25,423 nt of DNA from CAYWTX01 sp964461295 (lineage in GTDB: Bacteria > Planctomycetota > Phycisphaerae > SM23-33). The stretch lies in contig CAYWTX010000011.1 of NCBI GenBank assembly GCA_964461295.1, positions 1 through 25,423 on the forward strand, given 5' to 3'. Below the pieces are notes generated by a model. The model saw nothing but the letters and a program-made list of their open reading frames with translations, was not told the DNA's origin and ran no database searches. Positions 1-9,564 of this stretch are shown piece by piece. Positions within the stretch are counted from its first letter, which is position 1, and every line of letters begins with the position of its first letter. The position numbers and the translations under genes are program-made.

Positions 1-2654
1 CCGTCGGCGATCACCAGCATGCACGGCGAACCGCACTTGCCGCTGTAATCCACCGCCATCGCCCGCCGGCCCGTGATCCCCTGGTCGCCAAAGGCGCCGG
101 CCCGCCGATAGCCGCCGTACTTCTCGTACAGGGCCGCGGGGCGGTCGGCGCCGTCGAGCTTCGGTTCGCTGTACACGTCGGACAGGTCAACCGTCAGCGC
201 CCCCGACCCGTCCGCCTGGGCATCGTGAACCGTCACCACGCCGCGGGCCGTCTCGTTGATCACGTCGTCGAGAAGCTGCACGACGTTCTCGCCGAAGCGA
301 GCCGGCGCGGCGGCGTTGACCCCGTGAGACCACACCTGCCCAAGTCCCACCAGGCGGAGCGTGCCCGCTCCGCCCGCGCCCGTGCGCGAGTAGAAGTGCG
401 TGGTGAACTCCTCGTCGGCGCCCGACCAGTTGTTGCGGAAGCCGTAGAACCCGCCGTCGGGGGCCTTCCACGCCAGCGGCATCGTCCCCTGCGGCGCCTT
501 GGGCGACATCTCCACCGGCCAACTCACGAACGCGTACAGCGGGTGCGTGTCGAACGTGCCGTACGCCCGCCCGTAGGCCCAACCGCTCCGCGAGCCGGTG
601 GTGAGCACGTTGGCCCATACGGCCTCGTCGCTGCCCCCGCCCGCGTGGCGCCGCCACGCCCACAGCGCCGCCGGCTTCCATTCATCGCGAACCAGCGGAA
701 ACAGCGTGGCGAAGTTGTCCATCGTTGTCGGCCGGCTGTTGTCGGGATAGGACGCGCTGGCGAAGCCGGCGGGCCCGCCGCTCTCCAGCCCCAGGGCCTT
801 GCCGTCGCCGCGGTAGGTGTGCACGAACATCTTGTACGGCAGGACGGCGGCGACGTCCTCGAACGCGGTGGCGTCACAGCCCATCGCCACGCGATGGGCC
901 ATCGCGTACTTGTTGGGCCCGTCCAGCGCGAGCATGTCGCCGCCGCCCTCGGCCATGCCGCCCGTGCCCGGCACCTCGCGGAACGTCATCGACAGGATGA
1001 ACCGCGAAAGCTCGTACGCCTTGAGGAACCGCGCGTCCGCCTCGCCGTGGCGCCGCCACTGCTCCAGGTCGTATGTCCAGTCCTTCACCTGCTCGGCGTG
1101 CTCGGCCTTGGCGGCCGCGATGGCGGCCTCGGCCGCCTCGGCCGCAAGCTCGGTGAGGCGCGGCTCCACGAACACCTTGGCCCACGGCTTGACGTGGTTG
1201 ACCGGAATGGCCAGCAACAGCGGATACAGTCCAGCCTTGATCCGGACGACCTCGCCGGGGGCGACTGGCATGCCGTTGAGACATGCTTCCACGGTGAGAT
1301 TGCCCGTCTCGAATCGCACCCAGCGGTCGGCGTCGTTGCGCAGCACCGTGTACAGGTAGCCCATCGTGTACTTCAGCGTGCCGCCTGCCGTAACGTCGAT
1401 CACGGTGCGATCGCCCGTCAACGCGCTCCTGAGATACCCCTTGCCTTCCTCCAGGCGGCGGAACTCGCAGGTCGCGCTGCCCGACTTGACTTCCATGCCC
1501 GCGGCCGGGCGCGCGCCCGAGCGCCCGCCCAACGCGGCCAGGTGATCGGCGCCCTGCGGCAGCAGCCCCGCGAAGATCCACGTCATGGGCATCTGCCCGC
1601 TCTTGAGATCGGCCACTTCCACGCCCTTGCCGGGCGTGAAGTCCTTCGCCGGCTCGATCACGCCGCCGGCAACCCGCACCGCGTGGGGGCCCGCCGGCTC
1701 GACCGGCTTGGGACCCTTCTCGCCCCACAGCGCCAGCCCGGCCAGGCCCGCGCCGAACAGGATCGGCGGGCCGTGGCTCGCGCCGAGTTGCCAGGCGATG
1801 TGGCTGTCGAACACGCCTGCCCCCCTGCGGTAGAACAGCATCTCCGCCTGGTCGAACAGGTACTCGGCCACTTCCGTGCGGAACTCCGCCGGCCAGGCGT
1901 CGTAGCACATGTCGTAGGCCAAGGCCGCCTGCTCCATCCGCAGGCCGAACCACCGGCTGCGAACACGCTTGTCGCCATGTTCCAGGTCCGCCATCAGGGC
2001 CTGGACGCGTTTGCGCGCCTCCGCCGCACAGGCGGCGTCGCCGGTAAGCTGGTATCGCATCGCCAGCCCCGCGGGGCTGTCGGGCAACTTCGACATCGCC
2101 AGCTTCCCAAACGGCGTCTGCGCCTTCTTCCGCATCGCCTCCACGTCGGCCTTGCGGAACAGCAGCCGCGGGTGCTCGCCCTGTTGCAGCGGCTTGTAGG
2201 AAGCCGAGGCCTGCCGCGCCGGCCGGGGCTCGGCCTGGGCTGCGCCCTTCACCCCCGCGCCGCGAAGCGTGCCCGTGTACCCGCCGTTCCATCGGCCCGC
2301 GAGGTCCCGCGACAGCATGGCCACGTACTTGAGCCGCTCGCCGGCGGCCTCCGCGGCCCGCGGCTGCGTGACCGTCAGACACAGTTCCATCTTCTCGGCC
2401 GAGATGGCGGCCTTGTCGACGCGGACCTCGCGCTCGGCGTTGCCGAACGCCGCCGACGCCGCCCACCCGCGCTGCCAGGCGCCGCCGGCACGCTCCAGGT
2501 CGATCAGCACGGCCGGGGCGTTGGCGTCCGGCACGCCGGAGAACGCCGCGGCGTTGTGCAGGACCACCCGCAGGGCAGAGGGCTCCTCCCCCACGATCGA
2601 CGACGCCGTGAAGGACAGCAACACCATGGCGCCGACAACAGTCATCTTCCGCAT
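1..2654 (-). CDS. Secreted heparinase II/III-like protein (3' end cut off by window edge)
   Basis: The frame is open from ATG at 2654 to the window edge, giving 884 codons without a stop. The start has an AGAGGTGA ribosome site 6 bases upstream. The N-terminus (MRKMTVVGAMVLLSFTASS) is a short signal peptide, so the product is probably exported. About residues 30-160 look like a beta-rich domain. Near residue 175 comes HPRLLFRKADVEAMRKKA, a start typical of the alpha-helical domain of heparinase/alginate-lyase-like proteins. A later beta-rich region holds GFYGFRNNWSG and LRLVGLGQVWSHG, as expected for the C-terminal sheet domain of heparinase II/III. By family it would cleave acidic polysaccharide by beta-elimination; catalytic residues were not assigned. 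It follows the exopolysaccharide operon after 181 bases, which suggests a trimming or turnover role. The family call is moderate; secretion is well supported. Confidence 0.7.
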   Translation of the reverse strand, partial: MRKMTVVGAMVLLSFTASSIVGEEPSALRVVLHNAAAFSGVPDANAPAVLIDLERAGGAWQRGWAASAAFGNAEREVRVDKAAISAEKMELCLTVTQPRAAEAAGERLKYVAMLSRDLAGRWNGGYTGTLRGAGVKGAAQAEPRPARQASASYKPLQQGEHPRLLFRKADVEAMRKKAQTPFGKLAMSKLPDSPAGLAMRYQLTGDAACAAEARKRVQALMADLEHGDKRVRSRWFGLRMEQAALAYDMCYDAWPAEFRTEVAEYLFDQAEMLFYRRGAGVFDSHIAWQLGASHGPPILFGAGLAGLALWGEKGPKPVEPAGPHAVRVAGGVIEPAKDFTPGKGVEVADLKSGQMPMTWIFAGLLPQGADHLAALGGRSGARPAAGMEVKSGSATCEFRRLEEGKGYLRSALTGDRTVIDVTAGGTLKYTMGYLYTVLRNDADRWVRFETGNLTVEACLNGMPVAPGEVVRIKAGLYPLLLAIPVNHVKPWAKVFVEPRLTELAAEAAEAAIAAAKAEHAEQVKDWTYDLEQWRRHGEADARFLKAYELSRFILSMTFREVPGTGGMAEGGGDMLALDGPNKYAMAHRVAMGCDATAFEDVAAVLPYKMFVHTYRGDGKALGLESGGPAGFASASYPDNSRPTTMDNFATLFPLVRDEWKPAALWAWRRHAGGGSDEAVWANVLTTGSRSGWAYGRAYGTFDTHPLYAFVSWPVEMSPKAPQGTMPLAWKAPDGGFYGFRNNWSGADEEFTTHFYSRTGAGGAGTLRLVGLGQVWSHGVNAAAPARFGENVVQLLDDVINETARGVVTVHDAQADGSGALTVDLSDVYSEPKLDGADRPAALYEKYGGYRRAGAFGDQGITGRRAMAVDYSGKCGSPCMLVIAD

Positions 2655-2742
2655 GGCAGTTCACCTCTGGGTCTTCTCAACACTGGCGAATGCCTGTTGT
2701 TCCGCGCCCCCCGACAGCCCCAGGAATCGCCATCGCCCGTTT

Positions 2743-2764
2743 GGATGGTCCCTATTGTCCATCC
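2743..2764. repeat. Inverted repeat in the gap before the heparinase-like gene
   Basis: GGATGG (2743-2748) and CCATCC (2759-2764) form a perfect 6-bp dyad around a 10-base centre, inside the 181-base gap between the Wzc-like stop and the heparinase-like start. It could be an operator or a weak RNA hairpin. There is no T-tract, so an intrinsic terminator is not supported. A perfect 12-base palindrome, CCGTCGCGACGG, also sits at 2824-2835 directly after the upstream stop codon. I could not find a convincing -35/-10 pair in this gap. Confidence 0.3.
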
Positions 2765-2835
2765 GGTTCCCGCATGCGCGGACCTCCCCCGGTGCGCCCC
2801 ATTCCCCAGGCAGCGATCCGGAACCGTCGCGACGG

Positions 2836-5064
2836 CTATCGCCGCGGCAGCGACCGTTCCTGGTACTCGTAGAACGCGTCGTAGTTCTTGCGGAGGTAGC
2901 CGCCCGAGACAGTCCGCACTCCGTTGAGGATGATGCCGACCACGTGGGCCCCGATGCGGTTGAGCATTTCGCGGGTCCGCGTCACGATGCCGTGCGTGTT
3001 GGCGCCGGCACGAACCACGATCACCACCCCGTCCACCTGCGTCGCCAGCGCGGCCGCGTCCGTCACCAGCAGGCACGGGGCGGTGTCGAACAGCACCTGG
3101 TCGTAGTCGCTCAGCATGTCGGCCACGACGTTGCTCATCTGGTCGGAACCCAGCAGTTCCGCCGGGTTGGGCGGCAGCGGCCCGGCGGCCACGATGTGCA
3201 GGTTCGGCTCGACCTGGAAGATCATGTCGCGCCAGTTGGCCTGGCCGACCAGGGCGCTGCTGAGCCCGCCGTCGGGGCACTGCGGGAACAGGCTCTTCAA
3301 CGAGGGTTGGCGGAAGTTGGCGTCGACCACCAGGACCTTCCGCCCGCCGCGGGCGATCGACGCGCCCAGGTTCAGCGAAACCGTGGTCCGCCCGTCTTCC
3401 GGCAGCGAACTGGTCACCAGCAGCGTGCGCCGCTGGCTGGCCGGGCCGCTAAACTGAAGGCACGTGCGTATGTGCCGGAACGCTTCGCTCATCAGGCTGT
3501 TGGGGTGCGAAGCGAAGGCCAGGCGAAGGTCGTGGATCTCCTCCTCCAGGTCGTTGCCGTGCGGGATCATGCCCAGCAGCGGCAGATCGATCTTCCGGAC
3601 CATGTCGCCAGGACCCTTGATGGAGGTGTCCACCAGTTCCAGCAGGAATGCCAGGCCGAAGCCCAGCACCAGGCCCGCCAGCACGCCCAGGGGCACCATG
3701 ATGGCCCACTGCGGATGCGAGGGGCTGTCCGGCGTGAACGCCTCGCGCCGCAGCGTGAGCGGAGAGTCGCCCTTCAGCGAGATCCGCAACTCCACAAGGC
3801 GGCTGTCGATCCGCCCGATGCTGGCCGAGAGGTCGTTCTCGTTGCGGGTGAACTGGTCGAAGGCGTTCAGCGTCGCGTTCAGGCCCCTCAGACTGGCATC
3901 GACGAAGCGGTAGTCCTCCCGCAGCTTGGTCAGTTCCACCAGCACCAATTGCTTGTGGGCCTCGGCATTGGTGGTCATCGCGCCCACCTGCGTCTGAAGC
4001 AACTGCTTGCGCCGGTCATCGTGCTGCTGCTTCATCGCGGCCACGCGAGCCTCGAAGTTGGCCACCGAGCGATGGCCGGGCCCGAACTTGCGGAGAAGGT
4101 TCTCGCGCTCGGACTCGCTGTTGAGCAAGCCGGCTTGCAGCGACCGCAGCACGGGGTCGGCGTCCAACATCTGGACGACGTCCGGCAGCGTCGTGATCGT
4201 GCCGTTCTTCACCTGCTCCTGGATCTGCTTGAACTGGTTGTCGGCCATGGCAAGCTGGCGCTCCATCTGCCGGACTTCCGTATCCAGCCTCCGCAACCGG
4301 TCCGTCAGCACGTTGTTGCGGTCCTGCATGCCGGGGATGTCCGCTTCCCGGAGGAGCCGTGCCTTCTCGTTGCGCACCCGGTCGCGCTGCTGGATGATCT
4401 CCTCGCGCTCCGTCTGGAGCTGGCGGATCTGGTCGCGAGTGCTGCGGTTGACCATCTCCATCGCGTCGTTCTGGGCGGCCTCCGCAACCGCGTTGATGAT
4501 CTCCGGCAGTTCGCGGGGGTTCCGCCCCGTCATCGAGATCCGCACCAGCTTGGTCGTCGGGATCGGCGTCACCAACACGTCTTCCATCAGCCTGCGAACC
4601 GCCTCGTCCTTGTTCCTCACGAACCAGGTCGTGGCGCGCACCGCGGGCCGGTCCACGGCCGCACGCAGGACCGATTCGCTCTTGATCAGGTTGACGTAGG
4701 TCTTGGCCATGGTGTCGATGGCGGTCTGCTGCGGCTCCACCCGCGGCGCCAGCGGGTCGCTCATCTGAAAGCGGACCTCCATCAGGGCCGCCGACGTGTA
4801 CATCGGCGCGTAGCGCAGCCAGAGCATCGTCGCCGCCACCGACGCCCCGGAGCACACGACCAGCATGAGCAGGATGAACCATTTGCGCTTCAGGACGATG
4901 CGCATGACGTCTCGGCCTGTCATGCCCGCGCCGTGCGGCGCCGCGACGGGGCCGACGACGGGCACGCCCGCGACGGAAGACGCCGGCGCCGCACCGCGCC
5001 GCCCTCCGGCCGTCGAAGGCCGCACGATCTGTGGAGACTGATCTCGAGTTGGCACAACGGTCAT
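2836..5064 (-). CDS. Wzc-like polysaccharide chain-length / BY-kinase protein
   Basis: This 742-residue inner-membrane protein fuses a Wzz-type chain-length domain to a cytoplasmic CpsD/CapB-type bacterial tyrosine kinase, and would control assembly and export of an exopolysaccharide with the Wza-like protein. Membrane segments lie at about 61-83 and 453-477, flanking a periplasmic region with coiled coil at about 205-360. The kinase part follows: Walker A-like SSLPEDGRTTV (552-562), Walker A' VLVVDANFRQP with Asp581, and Walker B DQVLFDTAP with Asp660. The tail has four tyrosines (723, 728, 732, 734), the usual autophosphorylation cluster. The Walker A lysine is replaced by Arg559, so activity is uncertain. 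The ATG overlaps the upstream TPR gene's stop as ATGA, indicating translational coupling. The family call is secure. Confidence 0.93.
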   Translation of the reverse strand: MTVVPTRDQSPQIVRPSTAGGRRGAAPASSVAGVPVVGPVAAPHGAGMTGRDVMRIVLKRKWFILLMLVVCSGASVAATMLWLRYAPMYTSAALMEVRFQMSDPLAPRVEPQQTAIDTMAKTYVNLIKSESVLRAAVDRPAVRATTWFVRNKDEAVRRLMEDVLVTPIPTTKLVRISMTGRNPRELPEIINAVAEAAQNDAMEMVNRSTRDQIRQLQTEREEIIQQRDRVRNEKARLLREADIPGMQDRNNVLTDRLRRLDTEVRQMERQLAMADNQFKQIQEQVKNGTITTLPDVVQMLDADPVLRSLQAGLLNSESERENLLRKFGPGHRSVANFEARVAAMKQQHDDRRKQLLQTQVGAMTTNAEAHKQLVLVELTKLREDYRFVDASLRGLNATLNAFDQFTRNENDLSASIGRIDSRLVELRISLKGDSPLTLRREAFTPDSPSHPQWAIMVPLGVLAGLVLGFGLAFLLELVDTSIKGPGDMVRKIDLPLLGMIPHGNDLEEEIHDLRLAFASHPNSLMSEAFRHIRTCLQFSGPASQRRTLLVTSSLPEDGRTTVSLNLGASIARGGRKVLVVDANFRQPSLKSLFPQCPDGGLSSALVGQANWRDMIFQVEPNLHIVAAGPLPPNPAELLGSDQMSNVVADMLSDYDQVLFDTAPCLLVTDAAALATQVDGVVIVVRAGANTHGIVTRTREMLNRIGAHVVGIILNGVRTVSGGYLRKNYDAFYEYQERSLPRR

Positions 5065-8000
5065 GGGTTGCTCCCTGAACTCAGTTTCGCCCGGACCCGC
5101 TCGATGGCCTCCGCGAATGGCTTCTGGAGCGGTTCATCCGGCTGGCCGCGCACGATCTCCAATCCCTCGCGGTACGTCTTCAGCGATTCCTCGTACCGCT
5201 TCAACTGCTCGTAGACCCAGCCCAGGTGGAAGTGGCTGACGGCCAGCGGACGCTCCAACTGGATCGCCCTGGCCAGGTGCATCTCCGCTTCGGGCAGCTG
5301 TCCCAGCCGGGCCAGCGTCCAGCCGTAGGTATCGAGAATGCGGGCATTGTCCGGCATCCGCTTGGCCGCCTCGGCGGCGTAGGGCAGCGCCTTGCGCGGC
5401 TCATCCAGATCGTTGGTGTACAGGTAGGCCAGGTTGTTGAGCACCTGCGCGTCGCCGGGCACCATCTTCAGGCTCTCGATATACGCCGCTTCCGTCTTGC
5501 GGAAGTCCCTCATCTGGTAATGCACCGGACCCAGCATCCGAGTCCCCAGGTACTTGCCTTCGGGCGCGGCCGCGGCAATGGCCTTCTCCAACGTCTCGGC
5601 CGCCTGCGGGAACTTCTTCGCCTCGCCGTACAGCGACCCCAGCATCAGCATCGCCCGCCAACCGTTGCCCGCCGCAAGCTTCTCCATCTTCGCGATCGCC
5701 CCGTCCACGCCGTAGGTTCTCGACATCTCCTGAACGATCACGTTCATGTTCCCCTCCCGCAGGCCCTTCATCGCGTTGAGGAACATCTGGTCGGCTTCGT
5801 CCGGGCGCTTCAGCTTGACCAACGCCCTGCCGCAGACAGCGGCCGCCATCGCGCGCAACCGCTCCTTGGCGAGGTAGGGCTCGGCAACCGCCAGAACCTT
5901 GGCGTAGTCGCCCTTGTCCGCCAGCGCCTGGAGATAGAGCTGCGCCGGCTCCTCGGCCATGGGGGCCACCTTGGCGGCTCCTTCCAGCGCCGCCAGCCGC
6001 CGGATCGGGTCCTCGCGGGTTTCCCACATCGACGACTCGGCCAGCAGGTAGCGCGGGTTGACGGGGAACAGCTTCTTCGCCTCGGTCAGCAGCTCCTCCA
6101 ACTCCTTCCACTTCTGGCGGCGGCTGTAGATGAGGACCAGTTGGTCGATCGCGGGAGAGTAATCCCGCTGCTCGGCGCGGACATCCTTGTAGATCAGCTC
6201 GGCCTGGTCGTAGTCGCGCATCGACTGGTACACGCGCCCCAGTTCCATCGCGACTTCCGGGCTGCCCGAAAGCCGCTTGGCGGCCTCCAGGTCCGACCGG
6301 GCCTTGTTCACGTCGTTCTCCAGCAGGCTCGCCCTGGCCCGGAAGACCAGCGGCTCGGCGTACGTCGCGTCCGTCTGGATGGCCCTGGTGAGCAGTTCCT
6401 TCCCTTCGGCCACCTTGTTCTGGCGAATCGCGATCACGCCCTTCAGCGTCATGGCCTGGGCATCGGCCGGGTTGGCCGCCAGCAGCTTGTCCAGGTGCTG
6501 CACCGCCGTGGCATGCTCACTGGCTTCGACCAGGTACCGCACCATCTCCTTCACCGCGCCGGCGTCCTGTCCCCGCAGCCGCACGTAGTCGCCCATCGCG
6601 TCGGCCGCCTTCCGCCACTCGCCGCGCTGGCCCATCAGACGGGCCAGGCTCAGGTGCCCGCGCGGGTCTTTCGGCTCCAGCGCGACGGCCTTTTGCAGCA
6701 TCGCGACCGCCTTCCCGGCGTCCAGGCCGCTCAGCAGTTCACCATAGGCGGTCAACGCGGCAACCTGGTCCTTCCACTCCGCGACGACCGGGTCCATCAC
6801 GCCGACCAGGTCCGTCACCCGGCCCTGCCGGGCATAGAACGCCCCAAGGATGGCGGCGCCCCGCAGTTGCTTGCCGCCCGACCGCTGGTGCATCCCCACC
6901 AGCAATTCCTCGGCCTTGTCCAGCCGGCTCACCTGTTCGTAGAGTTGCGCCAGGCGCAGGAGATTGGGCAGGTCGTTGGGATTCTGCCGGTAGGCCTTTT
7001 CTCGCTCGGCGATCAGTTCCTGCGGGCTGCTCGTCTCGCGGATGAGTTGCAGGTGCGACTCGCGGACGAAAGGGTCGCCGGGCGTCAGGCGATTCGCCCG
7101 GAACACGTAGTCGCGGTACTCAGCCTTCTTGTTGCCTTGAATGCCCGTCACCGCGATCAGGCCGATCAGCGCCGGGGCGTACCCGGGGTCGTCCTGCTCC
7201 GCGGCCTTGAACGCGTCGTACGCCTCGTCCAAGAACCGCTTCTCCAGGTAGCTCTGGCCAAGGATCACCCGCATCGCCTTGTCGTTGGGGTGAGACTGAA
7301 GCACTTGCAGCGCCAACGCGATCGCGCCGTCGAAGTCCTTCTTCTGGAACGCCAGCCGGGCCTCGAACGTCTTGCCCTCCAGACCGTCCAGGTTCGTCCT
7401 GCCGGCTCGCCGGGCGCAGTCCGCCGCCAGCCGCCAGTCCGAACGCAGCAGCGCCACGCGGAACAGCCGCTCCGTCACCGCCGGCGAGTTGGGATCGATC
7501 GTCGCGGCCGCGTCCAGCCACTTCAGGTATCCGTCCTGGTCGCCCATGGTGCCGCAGATGGCCGACTTCTCCAGGGCCCGCTCCAGCGGAGGCAGGTCGT
7601 CGACCGAGCTCAGCAGCAGGTCCTGGACCTTGCCTCGATCCGTCTCATGCAGGATCGCCAGCGACTTCTTCAGGGCCTTGTTGTTCGGATCCTTCGCCAG
7701 GGCCTTTGTCAGCAGGTCCTCGGCCTTCTTGGGCTCCTGCGTCTCGCGGTACATGTCCGACAGGCGCAGGATCGTCGGCACGTATTCAGGCGCTCGCGCC
7801 AGCAGTTGCTCGGCGTATGCCGTCGCCTCCGGCCTCCGGCCTTCCACCCACAACGCGATGGCGCGGTCCAGCAGAACGCCCATGGTCTGGCCCGACAGAT
7901 CGAGGTTGCCGGGCAGCTTGACCATCCCGCCGCCGCGGATCGCGCCGAGCTGGATCTGCAGGTTCCGGGCCTCCGTGTTCGTCGGCTCCAACTGCAACAC

Positions 8001-9515
8001 CTGCGTGACGACCGCCTCCGCCTTGTCGTACGCGCGGTAGCCGATCTGGAGCCGGGCCTTCGCCAGCAGGGCCGTCGTGTTCTGCCTCTGGCCCGGAACG
8101 CTCAGCACCACGTCCAGGATCTGCTCGGCCTTGCCGGGCAGGCCCAGGCGGAGGTAGAGGTTGATCAGGAGATTGGCCGTCTTCATCTCCATGCCGCCGA
8201 AGCTTCTGTACGCCTTCTCCAACTGCTCGGCCGCTTCCCGCAGCTTGCCGTCCAGCAGGAGAAGCCGCCCGGCGAGCTTCACGTCAAACGGGTTGCCGGG
8301 GCCCACCATGCGGATGTTCTCGTGGCAGGTCCGCACCTCGGCCATCAGCTTCTCGCGCTCGCCGCGCCCGCTTTCGACGATGTCCAGCAGCACGTCGGCC
8401 AGCATAGCGCTGATCTGGAACCGCGACTGCACCATCGTCTGCCGCTGGACGCCGGCAGGCTGGGTCTCCAGCGCCGCGCTCACCGTCCGAAGGCCCTCGC
8501 GAAGCAGGTCGCCCGCCTGATCGTTCCGCCGGCGCCGGATGTGAAGCTCCGCCTCCTCGACGTACGTCCGCGGGTCGAGCTTGTCCAACTGCCTCGCCTC
8601 GGCCAGCACGGCGATCGCGTCGTCCATCTTGTTGAGCTTCTGGTAGTGTTCGGCCAGCGCCAGACGCCCCATCATCGGGTCCTGCTTGATGGCTTCCTGG
8701 AGCGACTTCTCCGCCTCGGCGATCTTCTTGTCTTCCCTCAGGAACGAGGCGTACGCGATCCGCAACTGGGGCGAGTTGGGATCGGCCTGGATGGCGTGCT
8801 GGAACGCATCGCCGGTCTCGGCCCTCCTGCCCTCCAGCGAGCGAAGGAAGCCGATGAGCCCCATCCAGTAGCGGATCTCGCCCTTCTTCAGCTCGATGGC
8901 CTTCCGGTAGCTGCTGATCGCCTCGCGGGCCGCGTCGCCGTCCATGTTCTGCGAAAGGTACGACTTGGCCGTGCCTCGGCGGAAGTGGCTCTCCGAATCG
9001 TTGGCATCCAGCTTCAGCAGCTTCTCCACTTCGACGAGGACCGGCTGCCAGTTCTGGCTTCGCCCCTGCCGCGACAGGTTCCAGTACGTGTCGCACAGAA
9101 ATCGCTGCGCTTCCACGTAGTCGGGTTTGCGGAGCAAGGCCTGCTGCACCATGTCGATGGACGAGCGGAATCGCTCCCCCCGCTCGGTGCCCGTCAGGTC
9201 CTTGCCCGTCCGGGCCCATTCCTGAAGCAGCTTCGCATAGTCAAGGAGATACTCGTGCAGCAGCGCCGAATCCTGCTTCCTGGCCGCCTGGATCGCCTTG
9301 CGGTAGTCCCGCGCAGCCTGGTCCATCTGCCCCGACTGCTGCGCAGCCTTCGCCCGGGTCCCCAGCAGGGCGGGATCCTTGGGAAACGCCACGTTCTCCA
9401 GCCACTGGAACAGCCCGCCATGGAAGCCGGCCGCCACCACCAGGGCCACCAACACCCCGCCGAGCATCAACAGCAGGATGGCCACTCGCTTGTTCAGTCG
9501 TATACGCTTCGCCAT
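5061..9515 (-). CDS. Very large membrane-anchored TPR-repeat protein of the exosortase/EPS locus
   Basis: The 1484-residue product has one N-terminal membrane segment (about residues 10-31) after a basic start (MAKRIRLNKR). It is then almost entirely helical TPR-type repeats to the C-terminus. Clear units include the stretch from about residue 49 (RAKAAQQSGQMDQAARDYRK) and one near the end (HLGWVYEQLKRYEESLKTYR). Such superhelices are protein-protein scaffolds. In exosortase/PEP-CTERM gene clusters a long TPR protein (PrsT-like) is a regular member, thought to scaffold polysaccharide assembly or export. This one seems longer than I would expect for that group and has a membrane anchor rather than a lipobox. 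The ATG is preceded by GAGGG. It starts 49 bases after the EpsI-like gene and its stop overlaps the Wzc-like start. The exact role is inferred from context. Confidence 0.88.
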   Translation of the reverse strand: MAKRIRLNKRVAILLLMLGGVLVALVVAAGFHGGLFQWLENVAFPKDPALLGTRAKAAQQSGQMDQAARDYRKAIQAARKQDSALLHEYLLDYAKLLQEWARTGKDLTGTERGERFRSSIDMVQQALLRKPDYVEAQRFLCDTYWNLSRQGRSQNWQPVLVEVEKLLKLDANDSESHFRRGTAKSYLSQNMDGDAAREAISSYRKAIELKKGEIRYWMGLIGFLRSLEGRRAETGDAFQHAIQADPNSPQLRIAYASFLREDKKIAEAEKSLQEAIKQDPMMGRLALAEHYQKLNKMDDAIAVLAEARQLDKLDPRTYVEEAELHIRRRRNDQAGDLLREGLRTVSAALETQPAGVQRQTMVQSRFQISAMLADVLLDIVESGRGEREKLMAEVRTCHENIRMVGPGNPFDVKLAGRLLLLDGKLREAAEQLEKAYRSFGGMEMKTANLLINLYLRLGLPGKAEQILDVVLSVPGQRQNTTALLAKARLQIGYRAYDKAEAVVTQVLQLEPTNTEARNLQIQLGAIRGGGMVKLPGNLDLSGQTMGVLLDRAIALWVEGRRPEATAYAEQLLARAPEYVPTILRLSDMYRETQEPKKAEDLLTKALAKDPNNKALKKSLAILHETDRGKVQDLLLSSVDDLPPLERALEKSAICGTMGDQDGYLKWLDAAATIDPNSPAVTERLFRVALLRSDWRLAADCARRAGRTNLDGLEGKTFEARLAFQKKDFDGAIALALQVLQSHPNDKAMRVILGQSYLEKRFLDEAYDAFKAAEQDDPGYAPALIGLIAVTGIQGNKKAEYRDYVFRANRLTPGDPFVRESHLQLIRETSSPQELIAEREKAYRQNPNDLPNLLRLAQLYEQVSRLDKAEELLVGMHQRSGGKQLRGAAILGAFYARQGRVTDLVGVMDPVVAEWKDQVAALTAYGELLSGLDAGKAVAMLQKAVALEPKDPRGHLSLARLMGQRGEWRKAADAMGDYVRLRGQDAGAVKEMVRYLVEASEHATAVQHLDKLLAANPADAQAMTLKGVIAIRQNKVAEGKELLTRAIQTDATYAEPLVFRARASLLENDVNKARSDLEAAKRLSGSPEVAMELGRVYQSMRDYDQAELIYKDVRAEQRDYSPAIDQLVLIYSRRQKWKELEELLTEAKKLFPVNPRYLLAESSMWETREDPIRRLAALEGAAKVAPMAEEPAQLYLQALADKGDYAKVLAVAEPYLAKERLRAMAAAVCGRALVKLKRPDEADQMFLNAMKGLREGNMNVIVQEMSRTYGVDGAIAKMEKLAAGNGWRAMLMLGSLYGEAKKFPQAAETLEKAIAAAAPEGKYLGTRMLGPVHYQMRDFRKTEAAYIESLKMVPGDAQVLNNLAYLYTNDLDEPRKALPYAAEAAKRMPDNARILDTYGWTLARLGQLPEAEMHLARAIQLERPLAVSHFHLGWVYEQLKRYEESLKTYREGLEIVRGQPDEPLQKPFAEAIERVRAKLSSGSNP

Positions 9516-9564
9516 GCGGCTTTCCCTCGTCGGCCGACGCCATCGACGGCCGGCAGTGAGGCTG

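Noticed and set aside
225..2927. Very long open frame on the plus strand opposite the heparinase-like gene
   Set aside because: The translation is Arg/His/Pro/Ala-rich with no domains; it is the antisense of a real gene, kept open by high GC.
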